Source: Gadus chalcogrammus
Lineage: Eukaryota > Chordata > Actinopteri > Gadiformes > Gadidae
Direction of reading: 5' to 3'
Assembly (NCBI RefSeq): GCF_026213295.1
Contig: NC_079417.1
Coordinates: 1,846,672-1,910,671, forward strand
Length of the DNA: 64,000 nucleotides
Positions 12,536 to 25,303 of the stretch are shown piece by piece. The first letter of the stretch is position 1. The number at the start of each line of letters is the position of its first letter. The notes below the pieces were generated by a model that did not search any database, was not told where the DNA came from, and worked only from the letters and a program-made list of their open reading frames with translations. The position numbers were made by a program, and so were the translations under genes.

Positions 12536-15000
12536 GTAGCTATGTAATGATGACGTTATTGGCAATTCTAATAAAGCAACTAATAAAGTATCATTCATGC
12601 AGTATTGTAGCCAATGTTAAGTGCATCATAACATTGTCATGGTAAAAAAGCCTCCATTTCATTGATCAGTTGTTTTCAAGCTAATTAAGTACATTAGTGG
12701 CCGAAATTCAAGTTTGGGTGGTGGACGTGTAAGCTTGCTTTGAATACAGGCGTAACAAATCTCTGTCCAAACGCAGCATCGTCCGCTGGTGCCTGGGCTG
12801 CTTGGGATGGAATGTCAGGGTGGTCATCCTGTTGTGTGTTGCGCTCCGGATACGCCAGGAGTTTCCTGATCCGGCTTCGCCTTATGGGCTTGTCCCGTGT
12901 GCCCGATCAACAGAACTGAACATTTGAGTAATTCACCAATCAACCTGGGCGTCGGCCACATTCCTCACGGCAACGTGTACATAACGCGGCACAACGCAGC
13001 GTTCCCTCCCTTTTAACCAGTCATCTACCAGTCTACTACTTCATCCATCTACGATGAAGAAATCCAGCGAACGTGTGACGGAGCCCACAGAGATATGGGC
13101 CCTTCATGGCCTCTCTGCCCCTCCTGCCTGGAAGATTTGCTCCTATTCGCGTCTATGCATTGACTTTGTATGGATTTGCGCCAGACCTTAATTTTTGGTG
13201 GTAACGCACCTTTACAGGTTGTCATCGTTAAGGTCCAGGTTTGGCCAACAAAGTGGGTAGTGTCCTTTCTGTAAGGGCCAACCGAGGCAAACACCCTGCA
13301 AGGTACGGTGCCCGGTCCTAAGTAATATGAAGCAAACACAATGCAAGGCTGGGGAAATACTACAGGGGATGGTGGTCAAAATGAATGGTAACCACTCATT
13401 CTCAGGTCGTCTTCTTTGGGAAGACCATGCAATGGAACTTTACTTTGGCACCTAGAAAAGTCTATGGGCACGAGTCACCCTCCTGGTTCTGACTTACATT
13501 TTTCTTAGCTTAGCAGACCTTAAATAACCTTGTAACGATGGCACATAACACTCAAAAGCGAAAGACAAAAAAGTATAATATCACCCCTTTAAATGTTTCA
13601 TTCCACGAGAAATACTGTAAAGGATTCTTTCCTATTTGTAGTTATTGTATTTGGCATTACATTGATAAACTAGAAAAGCCTCACAAACTGATGTAAGTTG
13701 GTGAATTAGTAGTTCATGGCCTTGCCCCCCTTTGCTTGCGACCGCCCACGGGAAGAGGTTATTGATTTTACGGCCAGGTGACACAGAGCTGATATCGGCA
13801 GGTAGGAGGTAACAGGAAGGTGATTACATTGCAGATGAAATTTGTGCCTGTGCTATTTGTGGCGTTAACAAAACAACTTTGTATCTCTTGGCCAGTTGAA
13901 ATTAATCTAGATTAAAATGGCATAGGCAAAAAATCTTTTTGTTTACCTTGACAACTGTCAATTATACTTGGCAACGGTGAATTATCAAATAGAATTCACC
14001 GCCGGAAGTTGTGAAGTGCCCATGCAAGTGAACGGAGCATAAACAAAAATGATTGACAGCTGAACGTTGGGAAGGCCCATGCAAGTGAATGGAGCAGTCT
14101 ACAGCATTGAGAAGAGCCGTGTAATCATCCATAATAATGTAATGTTTAGAAGTTAAATATTTGAAAGTTGTAGAATAATTAATAATTTATATTGGAGTTA
14201 ATTAGCTAGAAATGTACTCACAATGTTTAGTCAGTTAATCATTTACATATTTATGTTACACAATTATTACTTGCATATTTACATGTTTACATATTTAACA
14301 CAGTCAGGATATTCTGTTGAATCTGCCTCTCTGATTCCCTCACGTTTACCTCAGTCTAAATTGTAGCTTCTGATTGGTTAGTTCAGTCACGTGATGGGTC
14401 CGAACAAGGTAGTGTTTGAAAATAGATTAACGGCCATATTTTTTTTATCGTGCGATAAAGGTTTTGCGTTAACGCAGCCGTTAACGCCGATGACGGCCCA
14501 CCACTAATTGCAACATTACATTTTCACATGCGGGTAGGCCAAGAAATACACATTCAAACAATCATCATTTCAGCATTTGATTAGTTATCACTTTTTTTTC
14601 GACTCCGGAATTTATCCCAAAAGCACCACATAGCAAACATTCCTATTTTTTTCCCCAGGGGATTTATAAAGTCATATCTTATCTTATTAGTTTGACTAAT
14701 GTTGACTGGCTCTGAAATCACTTTTTGAATGTTAAATTGAACGATGGAAAAACAAAATAAATCCTCCCAAAGCTAACAAACTTATTTGCTGAATAGGAGC
14801 AACTTGGAAATTATTAAATTGCCTTAAATGTGTTTCAGACATTGAAGATTTGCTTTATTAGACTTAACAATAGCATTCAGGGTACATTAAAAAAGCTAAC
14901 GGAACGTTACCATTAGCGTGAAGACTGCATACTTGACAACGCAAAGTGCAGCCTCACGGTAGGACACATTGAAAATATCGCTCAGATGCGGTATCTGAGA
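12536..15000. repeat. Second copy of the degenerate block, then unique intergenic sequence
   Basis: Bases 12540-13560 repeat 6690-8225 in direct orientation with a deletion of about 480 bp relative to it. Bases 13700-14420 show no gene, apart from two copies of CCCATGCAAGTGAA within 80 bp. Bases 14930-15000 match 6510-6580 inverted. Confidence 0.5.
14425..14506. mobile_element. One-ended hAT fragment (TAGTGGTGGGCCG end)
   Basis: Read inverted, the terminus is TAGTGGTGGGCCGTCATCGG, followed by GTTAACGGCTGCGTTAACG and a GATAAAAAAAATATGGCCG block, typical of a fish hAT family from memory. The opposite end is not found nearby, so this is a truncated copy. Confidence 0.55.
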
Positions 15001-15222
15001 CACGATGGACACACCAACGTTCTCGCGCGCGCACACTCAAAGCTCTAGGTTGTGTTGGGGGAGTTGCATTGTGTTCCAGGTCGATGTTATTATTGGGCGC
15101 TCAGAAGGAGGGGGGCGGGCCTTGCGGAGGAGAGATACTTGTGGGACTGGGAAAAGAGCGAGAGAGTCGGAATGGGAGAAGTTTGTTTTCAGCTTCGCTA
15201 CAGCCTACCATAACGTGTTAAC

Positions 15223-16520
15223 TAGAGATGCACCGATCAATCGGCCGCCGATTAAAAAAGCCGGTTTTGTATCCAATCGGCCACAATCGGTGACCTGCCG
15301 GTCACTGTCGTAATTTCCGGTTTTCGGCCGATCAAACTCACCCGCATGCGCGGTGCGTAGCAGCTCAAGGCGCCCAGAGCGTGGAAAGAAAACATGTCGC
15401 ATTAAAATCTGAAAGGACGCACTAAACTCACTATTCATGCGTCCCGGGGACGCATCTCATTTTCCCCATGAAAAACGATACATTGTGAACATTAAACAAC
15501 TCGTGTTTAATGTACAGTAACTGGCCAAAGAAACCTTCTTGTGAGCAGGCCGGACAAGCGCTGTTTCAACCCTCTGCGCATCTACTCGACGCAGACGTGA
15601 TCCCCTGTACAAAGTATCGCGACATGCTAATTTAGCCGCTACCAAAACAACTAGCTCGTCACCGCTGATTTCATTTCAACAATTAAAAATACGAACTTCA
15701 TAGTAAATAAACCCACGTTTCCACTGCTCGATGCTGTGCTCATTCGTGTCGATTATGTTGTAACGTTTAGGGGACGTGCTGTAATGAAATAAATGAAACA
15801 TAATCCGGTGGTGGTGATGAAAACGACATTGAACGGCAGCCGCCATATTGTTATGCCCAAACGGCGCCTGCGCATACATCGCGCTTCCAACGAGATCCAG
15901 TTTTTCTCGAGAAACAGGCAGAGAAGAGAGAACGCAAAAATACCACCAAAGAAAAAGATTAAACCTATTGCAGGTCAGCAAACTATTGCAGCTGCATTTT
16001 CTGTCCCCACTACCTCTGCACTCCTCCCTGACTCTGATCAGCCTAGAGAGAGTACCTCAACATTGCCTGTACCTACTTCTGCCTCCCCCTCTACTGAGCC
16101 TGATGAGCCCACTGCAGAAGAAGTGCCTCAACCTTCTACATGTTCCTCCCAAAAAAAGCGAACTTTTCTGAAGCAGTGGCTCACCACATACTACAAATGG
16201 CTGCGCTTTTCAGATGACAATTTCATGTATTGAGTTTAACACTATTAATTTAATTTAAGAAATAGAATAATAATAAAAAAGAAACACATTTTTTAAACTG
16301 GGGAGTCGAGACCCATTGAATTTCTCAGGGACCCACCCAACTCGCCACCTGTGGGTCCCGGGGACTCACTACATTGAAAACCTATCAACATCACTGCTAT
16401 TATATGATTATAATTATTTCTTAGAAAATCGGTATCGGAAAAACCGGTTTTGGCAGGTCAGACCTCCTTAAAAACCAGAAATCGGTATCGGCCAAGAATT
16501 TTGCAATCGGTGCATCTCTA
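15223..16520. mobile_element. hAT-superfamily element with exact 8-bp TSD
   Basis: The ends are perfect 15-bp inverted repeats TAGAGATGCACCGAT. The octamer GTGTTAAC occurs immediately left (15215-15222) and right (16521-16528), a textbook hAT target duplication. Subterminal repeats of GGCCGATT/AATCGGCC type lie at both ends. Length is 1298 bp, too short for a whole transposase. It carries one N-terminal transposase remnant. Confidence 0.92.
15793..16233 (+). pseudogene. hAT transposase N-terminal remnant
   Basis: An open frame of 146 residues: basic stretch, a Ser/Thr/Pro/Glu-rich linker, then QKKRTFLKQWL...YKWLRFSDDNFMY. The closing block resembles the FxxxWL...WLxYdxxxxxxFC start of the TTF-type zinc finger of hAT transposases, but the stop codon comes just before the C-x2-C pair. 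The catalytic region is missing. It is probably not functional alone and marks the element as internally deleted. Confidence 0.5.
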
Positions 16521-16528
16521 GTGTTAAC

Positions 16529-16989
16529 CAACCAATACAAAGGCGGTCGATCCCAACAACGAGTGTGGTTCTTGGACAAGTGAAGACAGGCATGCTACCA
16601 CAATTATATGAAGAAAGTTTGTTGTTTAAAAGTTTGAGTGTTGAAATTGATTTATGGAGTTGAAGTCAGAATAATGCTGTTTCAGTTAGGCTTTGGAAAT
16701 ATTCTGTTTAATGCCCAAATGCACTGATACTTATTTGAATGGGCAACGAATGACTACTCTCTGATCCTCAAGAGTCATTTTATTCTTAGTGGAACATGTA
16801 ACATTTTAGGATAGTTTCTGCATTTTTATGTGTTTTGATAACATTTCTAGCAGTAAATGTGCATTTCATTTCATATACTTCAGTCAATGAGAAACAATGT
16901 TACGGTTTACTAAAAGTTGTAGACAATATACTATGATTCTAGCCATACCGGAATAGATGTATTTAGCAGGTGACTAGGGGTCAAGGACT
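16529..16989. other. Intergenic, nothing recognised
   Basis: AT-rich sequence with no exon-like frame and no repeat I recognise, between the hAT element and the 5' flank of gene 2. Confidence 0.4.
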
Positions 16990-17510
16990 ATTGTGAGTGA
17001 GCTATAGAGACCTAGGGTCTCTAATATATTAAAGAGGTCCTCAAGGACATGTATGCATTCAATTTCACAAAGCACGTCAAAATCCACCATTGAAACAAAT
17101 TGCAAATAAAGACAGTAATTAATGAATCAATTCATTGGAAAGAGATAGGAACTTGGCCATTAGCCCTATCCACCAGGGGGCGCCGTGGGATCCCTCTGTG
17201 GCAATACAATGTCTCTGCAAAAAGGGCGTAACACTGACACTGAAAAGAAAATCCCCTTTACCACTCGTGCTAAGTGACCTGCGATGTTAAGGAATACACA
17301 CGACTGATTTCCCTAATTATACATGCAAAATAATACAGAACATTCCCTGTAAGATAACTTTTTTTTTACAGCGTAGGCCTATACTGGACTACATTACACG
17401 ACATGATACTACATGACACTATACTGTACTATATGACACTTCATTATACTGAATTACACTATACTATAATTTCCATGCTATAATGTATTAAAGGTTTCCT
17501 ATACTATACT
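16990..17510. repeat. 5'-flank module of IgGFc-domain gene 2
   Basis: Counterpart of 9055-9460, with the same order of blocks ending in the TACACTATACT tract. It contains an extra CACCAGGGGGCGCC segment, also present in the inverted relic at 5740-5945. Confidence 0.6.
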
Positions 17511-17536
17511 TTACTACCCAACCTCCCAGTATCCAG

Positions 17537-19598
17537 ATGATGAATCTCGGCTGGGTCCTTGATGAATCTACGATGATCTCGCTAGCCCTCCTCCTGATTC
17601 TTCCAACCGCCCATGCTCAGCTAGGTGCGTTCCAAAATTCAAAAGCTACCAAATTTTCCATTTCAAATTGTGTGGCATTGTTTGACATTTAGTAAAGAAG
17701 AAAAGGAAAATGAGTTAAAAGACAATGAGATCCATCTTGATAGAGTGTAGTTCGGATGTAGGGTCGAGCCAGTGAGTCCACGGTCCTTTAAAGAAGTTGT
17801 TTCAGCTGAATATTGTGTTTCCCACAGATCCATTGAATCTGAACAGCAGTGGCCTTCAGTTCCTGGTGGCTTTCCCAGAAAACATCGCTCACTACCATCC
17901 CATCACATCTCTTAAGGGTATTGAAATCTTTTCATTGGAAGGTGGGACTGTTGTCGAATATAAGTCAGATGGAATACCCATGCAAAATGATGAAATGAGT
18001 CGAGCAACTACAATAACTGTGGACATATTTGGTGCGGAGCTGCGGAGAAACCCAACCTCCAACAAAACCATCCAAATCAAAAGCAACAAGCCCATCATCG
18101 TCCGAATCATCAACAGCAAAGACCAAAGCATCCAGACCTCTCTAGTAAAAGCGACTGACAAGTTGGGCAAAGTGTACAAGATCCCACCAACACCCAGCAC
18201 GATAACAGAGATCCTGGCGGATCCTCCATCAGAGATACCAGAGAGAGCCCCATTCACGGTCGTCGTCATGAACACTGGTGCAGCAAACGATGTCCAGTGG
18301 AAAGGCGATGGTGATCGGACGGTTTCTCTGGCACCGTTTGAACTGGCTCAGTTCTGGATGTCAAACGTGGCTGCGGAGTACGAGGTGGATGCAACTGAGC
18401 CCGTGTCTGTTCTCTTTGGTCATCCGTGCTTCACCATCTTCAACTGCACCTGTGGGATGATGGTCACTCCTCTGGACCCAGAGAGTGCCACCGAGCTCAA
18501 CTACTTAATCCCACCTGATTTCATGACCGGTAGCGAAAAGCAAGCGGTTCTGCTCGTAGCAGGCAACCGTAGCCCTCTTCCCTACGATCCGGACCACCCC
18601 ACGGTGCAGTCCGTTGGCTCAGTGCTCTTCCACATACCCGGCTTGCTGCTCAACATCTTGCCGGAAGAGGAATTCGCCGCCTGTTTTCATATCCAAGGAA
18701 ATACCTACCTTGGGTCCATTCCACGATTCGCTATTGTCGTCGTCCACAAGGATCACAAAGATTTGGTTCATCACGGGCCTATTCCCCTCGATGCTTCAGT
18801 TTGGAGCCCCATCCTGACCACCCACTATGTCTCTACTCGCCTCCCACTGGACCATGAAAAACATGTATTCTGGCACCCCAAATCCATGATTGCTGTCTAT
18901 GAATTGGGAACCAACGAGACCACGTTGTTTGGAAACCCTGCCCCCATCATCAGCAAGTCCACAAGTAGGTATTGTACAGCAACGTTTGTAAAGGTACTGG
19001 TTAGTTCTGGTTATTTCGGTTTCAAATATACTTGATTGTCTATCAACACTCAATGTTATTGGATAACTGAATGGAATCAAATCATATCCAATGCAGTCAT
19101 TTCAAACCAATCTGATATAATCAAACCTAATCTATTCCAATTTTATCCATCTAAACCTGATCTGATGTATCTTATCTCTCCTCCCATTGTGGACCAGGCC
19201 TGAAGGGCTGCGTCCTGGATCCGGAGCTGGTTAACATAGGAGTTGAAGAGATGGGCTGGGTGGAGTCCATCAAGTTCTGCCGGGGTCTGGGCCTAGAGCT
19301 GGCCGCCATGGACGGTGTCGAGCTACGCTTCCTCGCCCCTAAACTCCACGCCATGAACAAGACGCTGGAGCAGGTGTGGATCGGCTACCGCCGGAGTTCT
19401 CTGACGGGCGACTGGTACCGGCTGAACAAGGAGGAGGTGTTGGTCACCCACTGGGGGAAGGGGGAGCCCGGGGGAGAAGAGGAGGGCCAGTGTGCCATGA
19501 TGAGCCTGGACCCCAACAAAGACTTTGGCTGGAGCGACGAGAGCTGCTGTACTTCTGCTGTGCCGCTGTGTTATAAGCCCCCCAACCTCCTCCGATAA
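17537..19598 (+). CDS. Secreted IgGFc-binding-domain / C-type-lectin-like protein, copy 2
   Basis: Exons 17537-17624, 17828-18964 and 19198-19598, same phases as copy 1, 541 residues. The signal peptide starts with two Met codons and ends PTAHAQL. The second half of the IgGFc domain, intron 2, the lectin-like exon and about 650 bp of 3' flank are almost identical to copy 1. By contrast the start of the domain, roughly residues 55-108, differs at most positions. The lectin domain keeps GEPGG and WSDESC. The C terminus is PPNLLR instead of PPNLLIELQ. Intron 1 is much shorter than in copy 1 (about 200 versus 530 bp). A tandem paralogue with recent sequence exchange over its 3' half is the simplest reading. 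Confidence 0.85.
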
Positions 19599-20870
19599 CT
19601 CTTGACAAGCGGCTAACAGAACACGCCCCTTACTGTGCTCCATTCTTACCGAATGGGTGCCCTTTAAAGGAGAACTAAACCCCCTGACCGTTTGTTTCCA
19701 TTCTGGGCCAGCAGGCTCCCCTATTAACACCCCTTCAGTTTCGGTTTGACACAGGTGACTGGAAGTTGACAATAACAGCCAATCACCGGATAGCATGCAA
19801 CGGCATGTGTTTAACATTGTGGGGGAGTCGCCCAAGGCAAACCAGCCTACACGTGGTGCTGGGGTTTTGTTCTCCTTTAATGCCCAATTAGTTTAGACCG
19901 CACACCCATGTATGCTACAGCCTTTCTGAACCTTACACCACCCCCCTATAGAACTAGGCCACACCCCTCAAAGTCACAGCAAGACTAAGCCCATCCCTTT
20001 GACTTTAGCCCAGCTCAGACAGCTGGACAGGACATAGGAGTTTACCTTGTTCCGTTGTGTGGAAGTTGATTGTAACATGTAGGGAGAAGGTTGATGTTCG
20101 AATAAGAATATGATTTCAACAGCAGTTCCTTGATGCAACTCTTATGAATTATATCATCTCTCACATGCAGATGAAGAATAATTTGCATGGATACACAGAC
20201 AGACATTTGATTAACATAGATATGTAGATTTATATAAATGTATTTGGTGAGTGTGCTTCAAATGTTTTCATTAAACAATGTGAAGTCGGCTTGTTGTGTT
20301 GTTTATTCTAGTATTCCCTTGAACATGCAAGAAGTCACAGCAAGGTCAACGCATGAAGGTAAACACAACATTGATCTACATGAAGACTTTTGCCAAATCT
20401 TGACCGATTCTGCCTCCAAACAGGAGGCAAGAATTAATCATGAGAAAATGTGAAAACTCCATTCCAGTCATCTCCTTTCCCCTGATTCCAGTCTGGTCAT
20501 TATCAGTGGCTCCGGCTCCCTCCTGATCGTACATAACAAACTCTGTGGCCGGCCAAGAAGTAAAAGCCGCGTGACGTTTTGAACCACACACTTTTTCCAT
20601 CTAGTTTCAACTTTTTTTTTTGGATTGTCTGTGCCGTTAAAGTAACATTAATAATTGTTTACTACTCTCACGGCACCGAATATCCAAAAACCCACGTGAC
20701 GCAGCTTTAACTTCCTCGTCGCCTACAGAGTTTGTTATTTACGGTCATTAAAAAAAAACACGTTATTTCCCATCGACATTTGACCGAGGGAACCGGGAGG
20801 CTTGGAGGCGGGACTTATTCTTCAGAGGTCTATGACACCAAGCCCAGGAATACAGCGGTTGTGGGCTTGT
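19599..20870. other. 3' flank of gene 2, then intergenic sequence
   Basis: Bases 19599-20255 match the flank of copy 1. Beyond that no exon was recognised. In particular I could not find a cytoplasmic-tail exon for the siglec15-like gene, which would lie here on the minus strand. Confidence 0.5.
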
Positions 20871-20878
20871 AGACCGGC

Positions 20879-22653
20879 TCACCTCCACCTACAGATGGGG
20901 CCAGACGAGGCCCTTCCCTGCACCGCCCACACCCCCACCCCCCCTAGCAGCAGGGCCTTGGCCCCCAGGGACAGCGAGAGCAGGAGCAGGAGAGGAGGGC
21001 CGGTGGCCCCTGGGCAGGCCTCCCTCCTGGGGGGTAGGAGGTACAGCGTGGCCTGCTCCCTGCCCAGGGGGTTGGTGGCGCTGCAGGTGTACTGCTGCCC
21101 AGGGCGGATGTCAGGGAGCTGGCTGACGGCGTGGTGCCGGGAGGGGGAGGAGCCCTGGGAGGGGGAGGAGCCCTGGCCGGGGGGCCGGCCCACCTCCAGC
21201 CCCTCCAGCAGCAGGTGTTCCGGGGAGACCCACTGGATGTCCGGAAGAGGGGATCCCTCCACCTCGCACTGCGCCCTGAACCCCGAGTCCTCGCTGCCCT
21301 GGACCGACAGGGACAGGATACGCGGCGGTGCTGGGAAGGGAAAGAAGGAGGCTTTTAAAAGGACCGCCGCGGGAATGACTTTGATAAGGCCTAAAAAAAA
21401 AAGAAATTTGGTTCCTGTTGGTTGTCAGTTGAGGTCATGGGTAGGTAGGGAATTTATTTTATATTTTTATTTTATTTTTTCCAGCGGCAGCGAATGATAG
21501 GTAGGTTGTTTTCATTTAAAAAGGAGAAAATTCGCTCAACCTTGTACAGAATGAAGAGGTGCTGTACCAAAACGTAATTATAGTTTGCATAAAAAAAAAA
21601 AAAATTTTTTATTTTTTTAAAGCTCATAAAATGATTTGGGTCGCACATGAATTGACAGGGTCGGTCGGAAACCGGAACCAAACAAAAAAATGTTTCACGC
21701 CCAAGGAGCGACCCCAGAGCCCCGCCCCCGCCCTACCCTCCACCCGGAGCAGCGTGCCCATCCTGTCCTCGTAGCTGGCGTGCTTGTGCCCCGGCACCTC
21801 CACGCGGCAGTAGTAGCGGCCTCCGTCCTGCAGGGCGGCGTTGTTGATGCGCAGGGAGAGGTCGTGCTCCCGCGGGTTCCCCTCCAGCCGGTAGCGGGGG
21901 TCCTGGTGGGGGGAGGCCTCGCAGGCCTGCTGGCCGGCGTGGGTGGTGCAGTGGAAGAGGCGGGTGGTGCCCTGCCGCCAGGCCACCAGCAGGGAGGAGT
22001 GAGGGGTGTGGTTGGGGTGGCTGAAGGAGCAGGGCAGCACCACCGGGTAGCCCTCGGTCGCACGCACCTCCGGTGGCACCTTCATGGACCAGCTGTCGTC
22101 GGCTGAGCCCTGGGCTGGGGGGGGGGTGATGGAGGAAGGAGGGGGGGGGGGGGGGGGTGATGTCAAAAGACGGTTGTAAAACTGAACTGAAGGGCTGTTT
22201 GTCTGCGTCCCATCTTTCTAGAGGCTGTTGGGAGGGAGGTCATGTGACCAGTCATACTCTTAAACAGGAAGTCCTGAAGTCATAACTTTTGGACAAATAA
22301 AGTCTCTTATAGGAACCGGCCGGAACTGCAGTTCAGATTGAGGCTCATGCTCTTTGTTTGCGATGCGACAAGGGACTATACAGTTGTGACAAATATTCCT
22401 GTAGTTATGTATATAGATATTCACACCTTATTCATTTGTCGTCAATCGAATATAAACTCAACTCAAATAAATCCTTTGAAACCGAACAACCTGAGAGATA
22501 CAGAGGCTGAGCCTGTGGTCAAAGTCACAGGTCTAAGTACAATGAGATAATACAAACCCAAACAAGACACGAGTCTAAACTAAAGGTTTGAAACTCACCT
22601 CCCAGGAAGGCTGGCAGCAGAGAGAGCACTGTGGCCAAGAGACAGCCGTCCAT
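20879..22653 (-). CDS. siglec15: Siglec-15-like sialic-acid-binding receptor
   Basis: Minus-strand exons 22653-22599, 22114-21737 and 21330-20879, all joined in phase 1. Exon 1 is a signal peptide (MDGCLLATVLSLLPAFLG). Exon 2 is a V-set Ig domain with the SIGLEC15 signatures WSMKVPPEV, LPCSFSHP, GNPREHDLSLR and YYCRVE. Arg122 in YYCRVE aligns with the sialic-acid-binding arginine of human SIGLEC15. Exon 3 holds a second Ig domain (AQCEVEG...YTCSATN) and a membrane span with Lys269 in GAKALLLGG; in mammals that lysine pairs with DAP12 or DAP10. As written the frame ends at TGA 20879 with a 15-residue tail. A strong donor (AG|GTGAGC) just before that stop suggests unlocated tail exon(s), so the 3' end is uncertain. 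In mammals this receptor acts on macrophages and osteoclasts. Confidence 0.88.
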
Positions 22654-22791
22654 GTTGAGTCTCTCTGTCCGTGTGTCCGTGTGTGATTTAGTGTGGTCCT
22701 TTAAGCATCCCTTCCATGTTCATATTTCCTCTTTCTGCTCTTCAAATAGAATTCCTGTTTCTCCAAGTTTAAACTGTGTTTCTTTCTGCTG

Positions 22792-24186
<1,395 letters not shown>

Positions 24187-25209
24187 ATGTCGCACACCGT
24201 GATCACCACCACCACCACCACCAGGACGTCCGACGGAGGATTCCTGAACGTCGGCTACATACGGACCACCGGGGGCATCCTGAAGATATCGCAGATGGTG
24301 AGAGTCCCGGTGGCCGGCCGTGAAGGGTGGGCATCGGACGGGTTAGTGTGGGGCGGATTATTAGGGGTTGCAGTTTAAAAAGGGTACGGATGCCTGGAAC
24401 TGCAATGCATGCGTTTATTTACAGCGATCGGAACCGTCCGTAGACAGAGTTCAACCGCTGCGGTAAACAGACCGGGTCGCACGGACACCAGGATGTGTTT
24501 CATGGAGCCCTGCCGGGAGGTGGACGTGTTTTTACGATCACCTCCTCGATCAGGGACACTAACGGGCCTACTCTGCTCCTTTGCTCTGTACCCAAGCTCT
24601 GGAGCGCTGGACCCGAGCTCCGGACCCGCGCCCGGGAACCGAGCTCCGAGCTCCGGACCCAACGCTGGGCAGGGAGAGGTTCAGTGGTTTAGTCTCCATG
24701 TATTCGGTCAGGGACATAAAGAAGTGGTCGCTCTGCGTCTGTGTTCAGTACAATAACAGCACACATCCTGTTTGTGAAGCTGGGAGGAAGTCCTGATTTT
24801 TAAAAAACCGACCACTGTTAATAACTGGGGCCAAACGAAGGATGAGAGTTAGAGATCATGAGGCGTGGTTCCAACTGTCGGCACAGATCTCCACATTATC
24901 GACCAGTGGACCAACAGGGAACTGTTCAACACTGAGCAAAACAAGGTAGCAACACAAACTGTTGAGTTCAGTAACAGCGTTAGATAGTAGGCTACAAAGG
25001 GAGAGGGACACGTTGGAATTGTATATCTATCTAACGCTCCATTAGGTAGATATACTAAGTCCGTTAGTGTTACGGTTTTAAAAAGCTCTATGGTGGGACT
25101 TATATTGTGCCACTGCAGGCTTACCACCAACCATCAAGACATGATTTAAAGACATTTGGGAAGCAACTGCGCATTTTGTATCATATTGCCATGATAGCGG
25201 TATATAACA

Positions 25210-25303
<94 letters not shown>

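Noticed and set aside
21690..22106. 138-codon plus-strand frame opposite the siglec15-like V exon
   Set aside because: Shadow of the GC-rich minus-strand exon, which has clear Ig-domain content.
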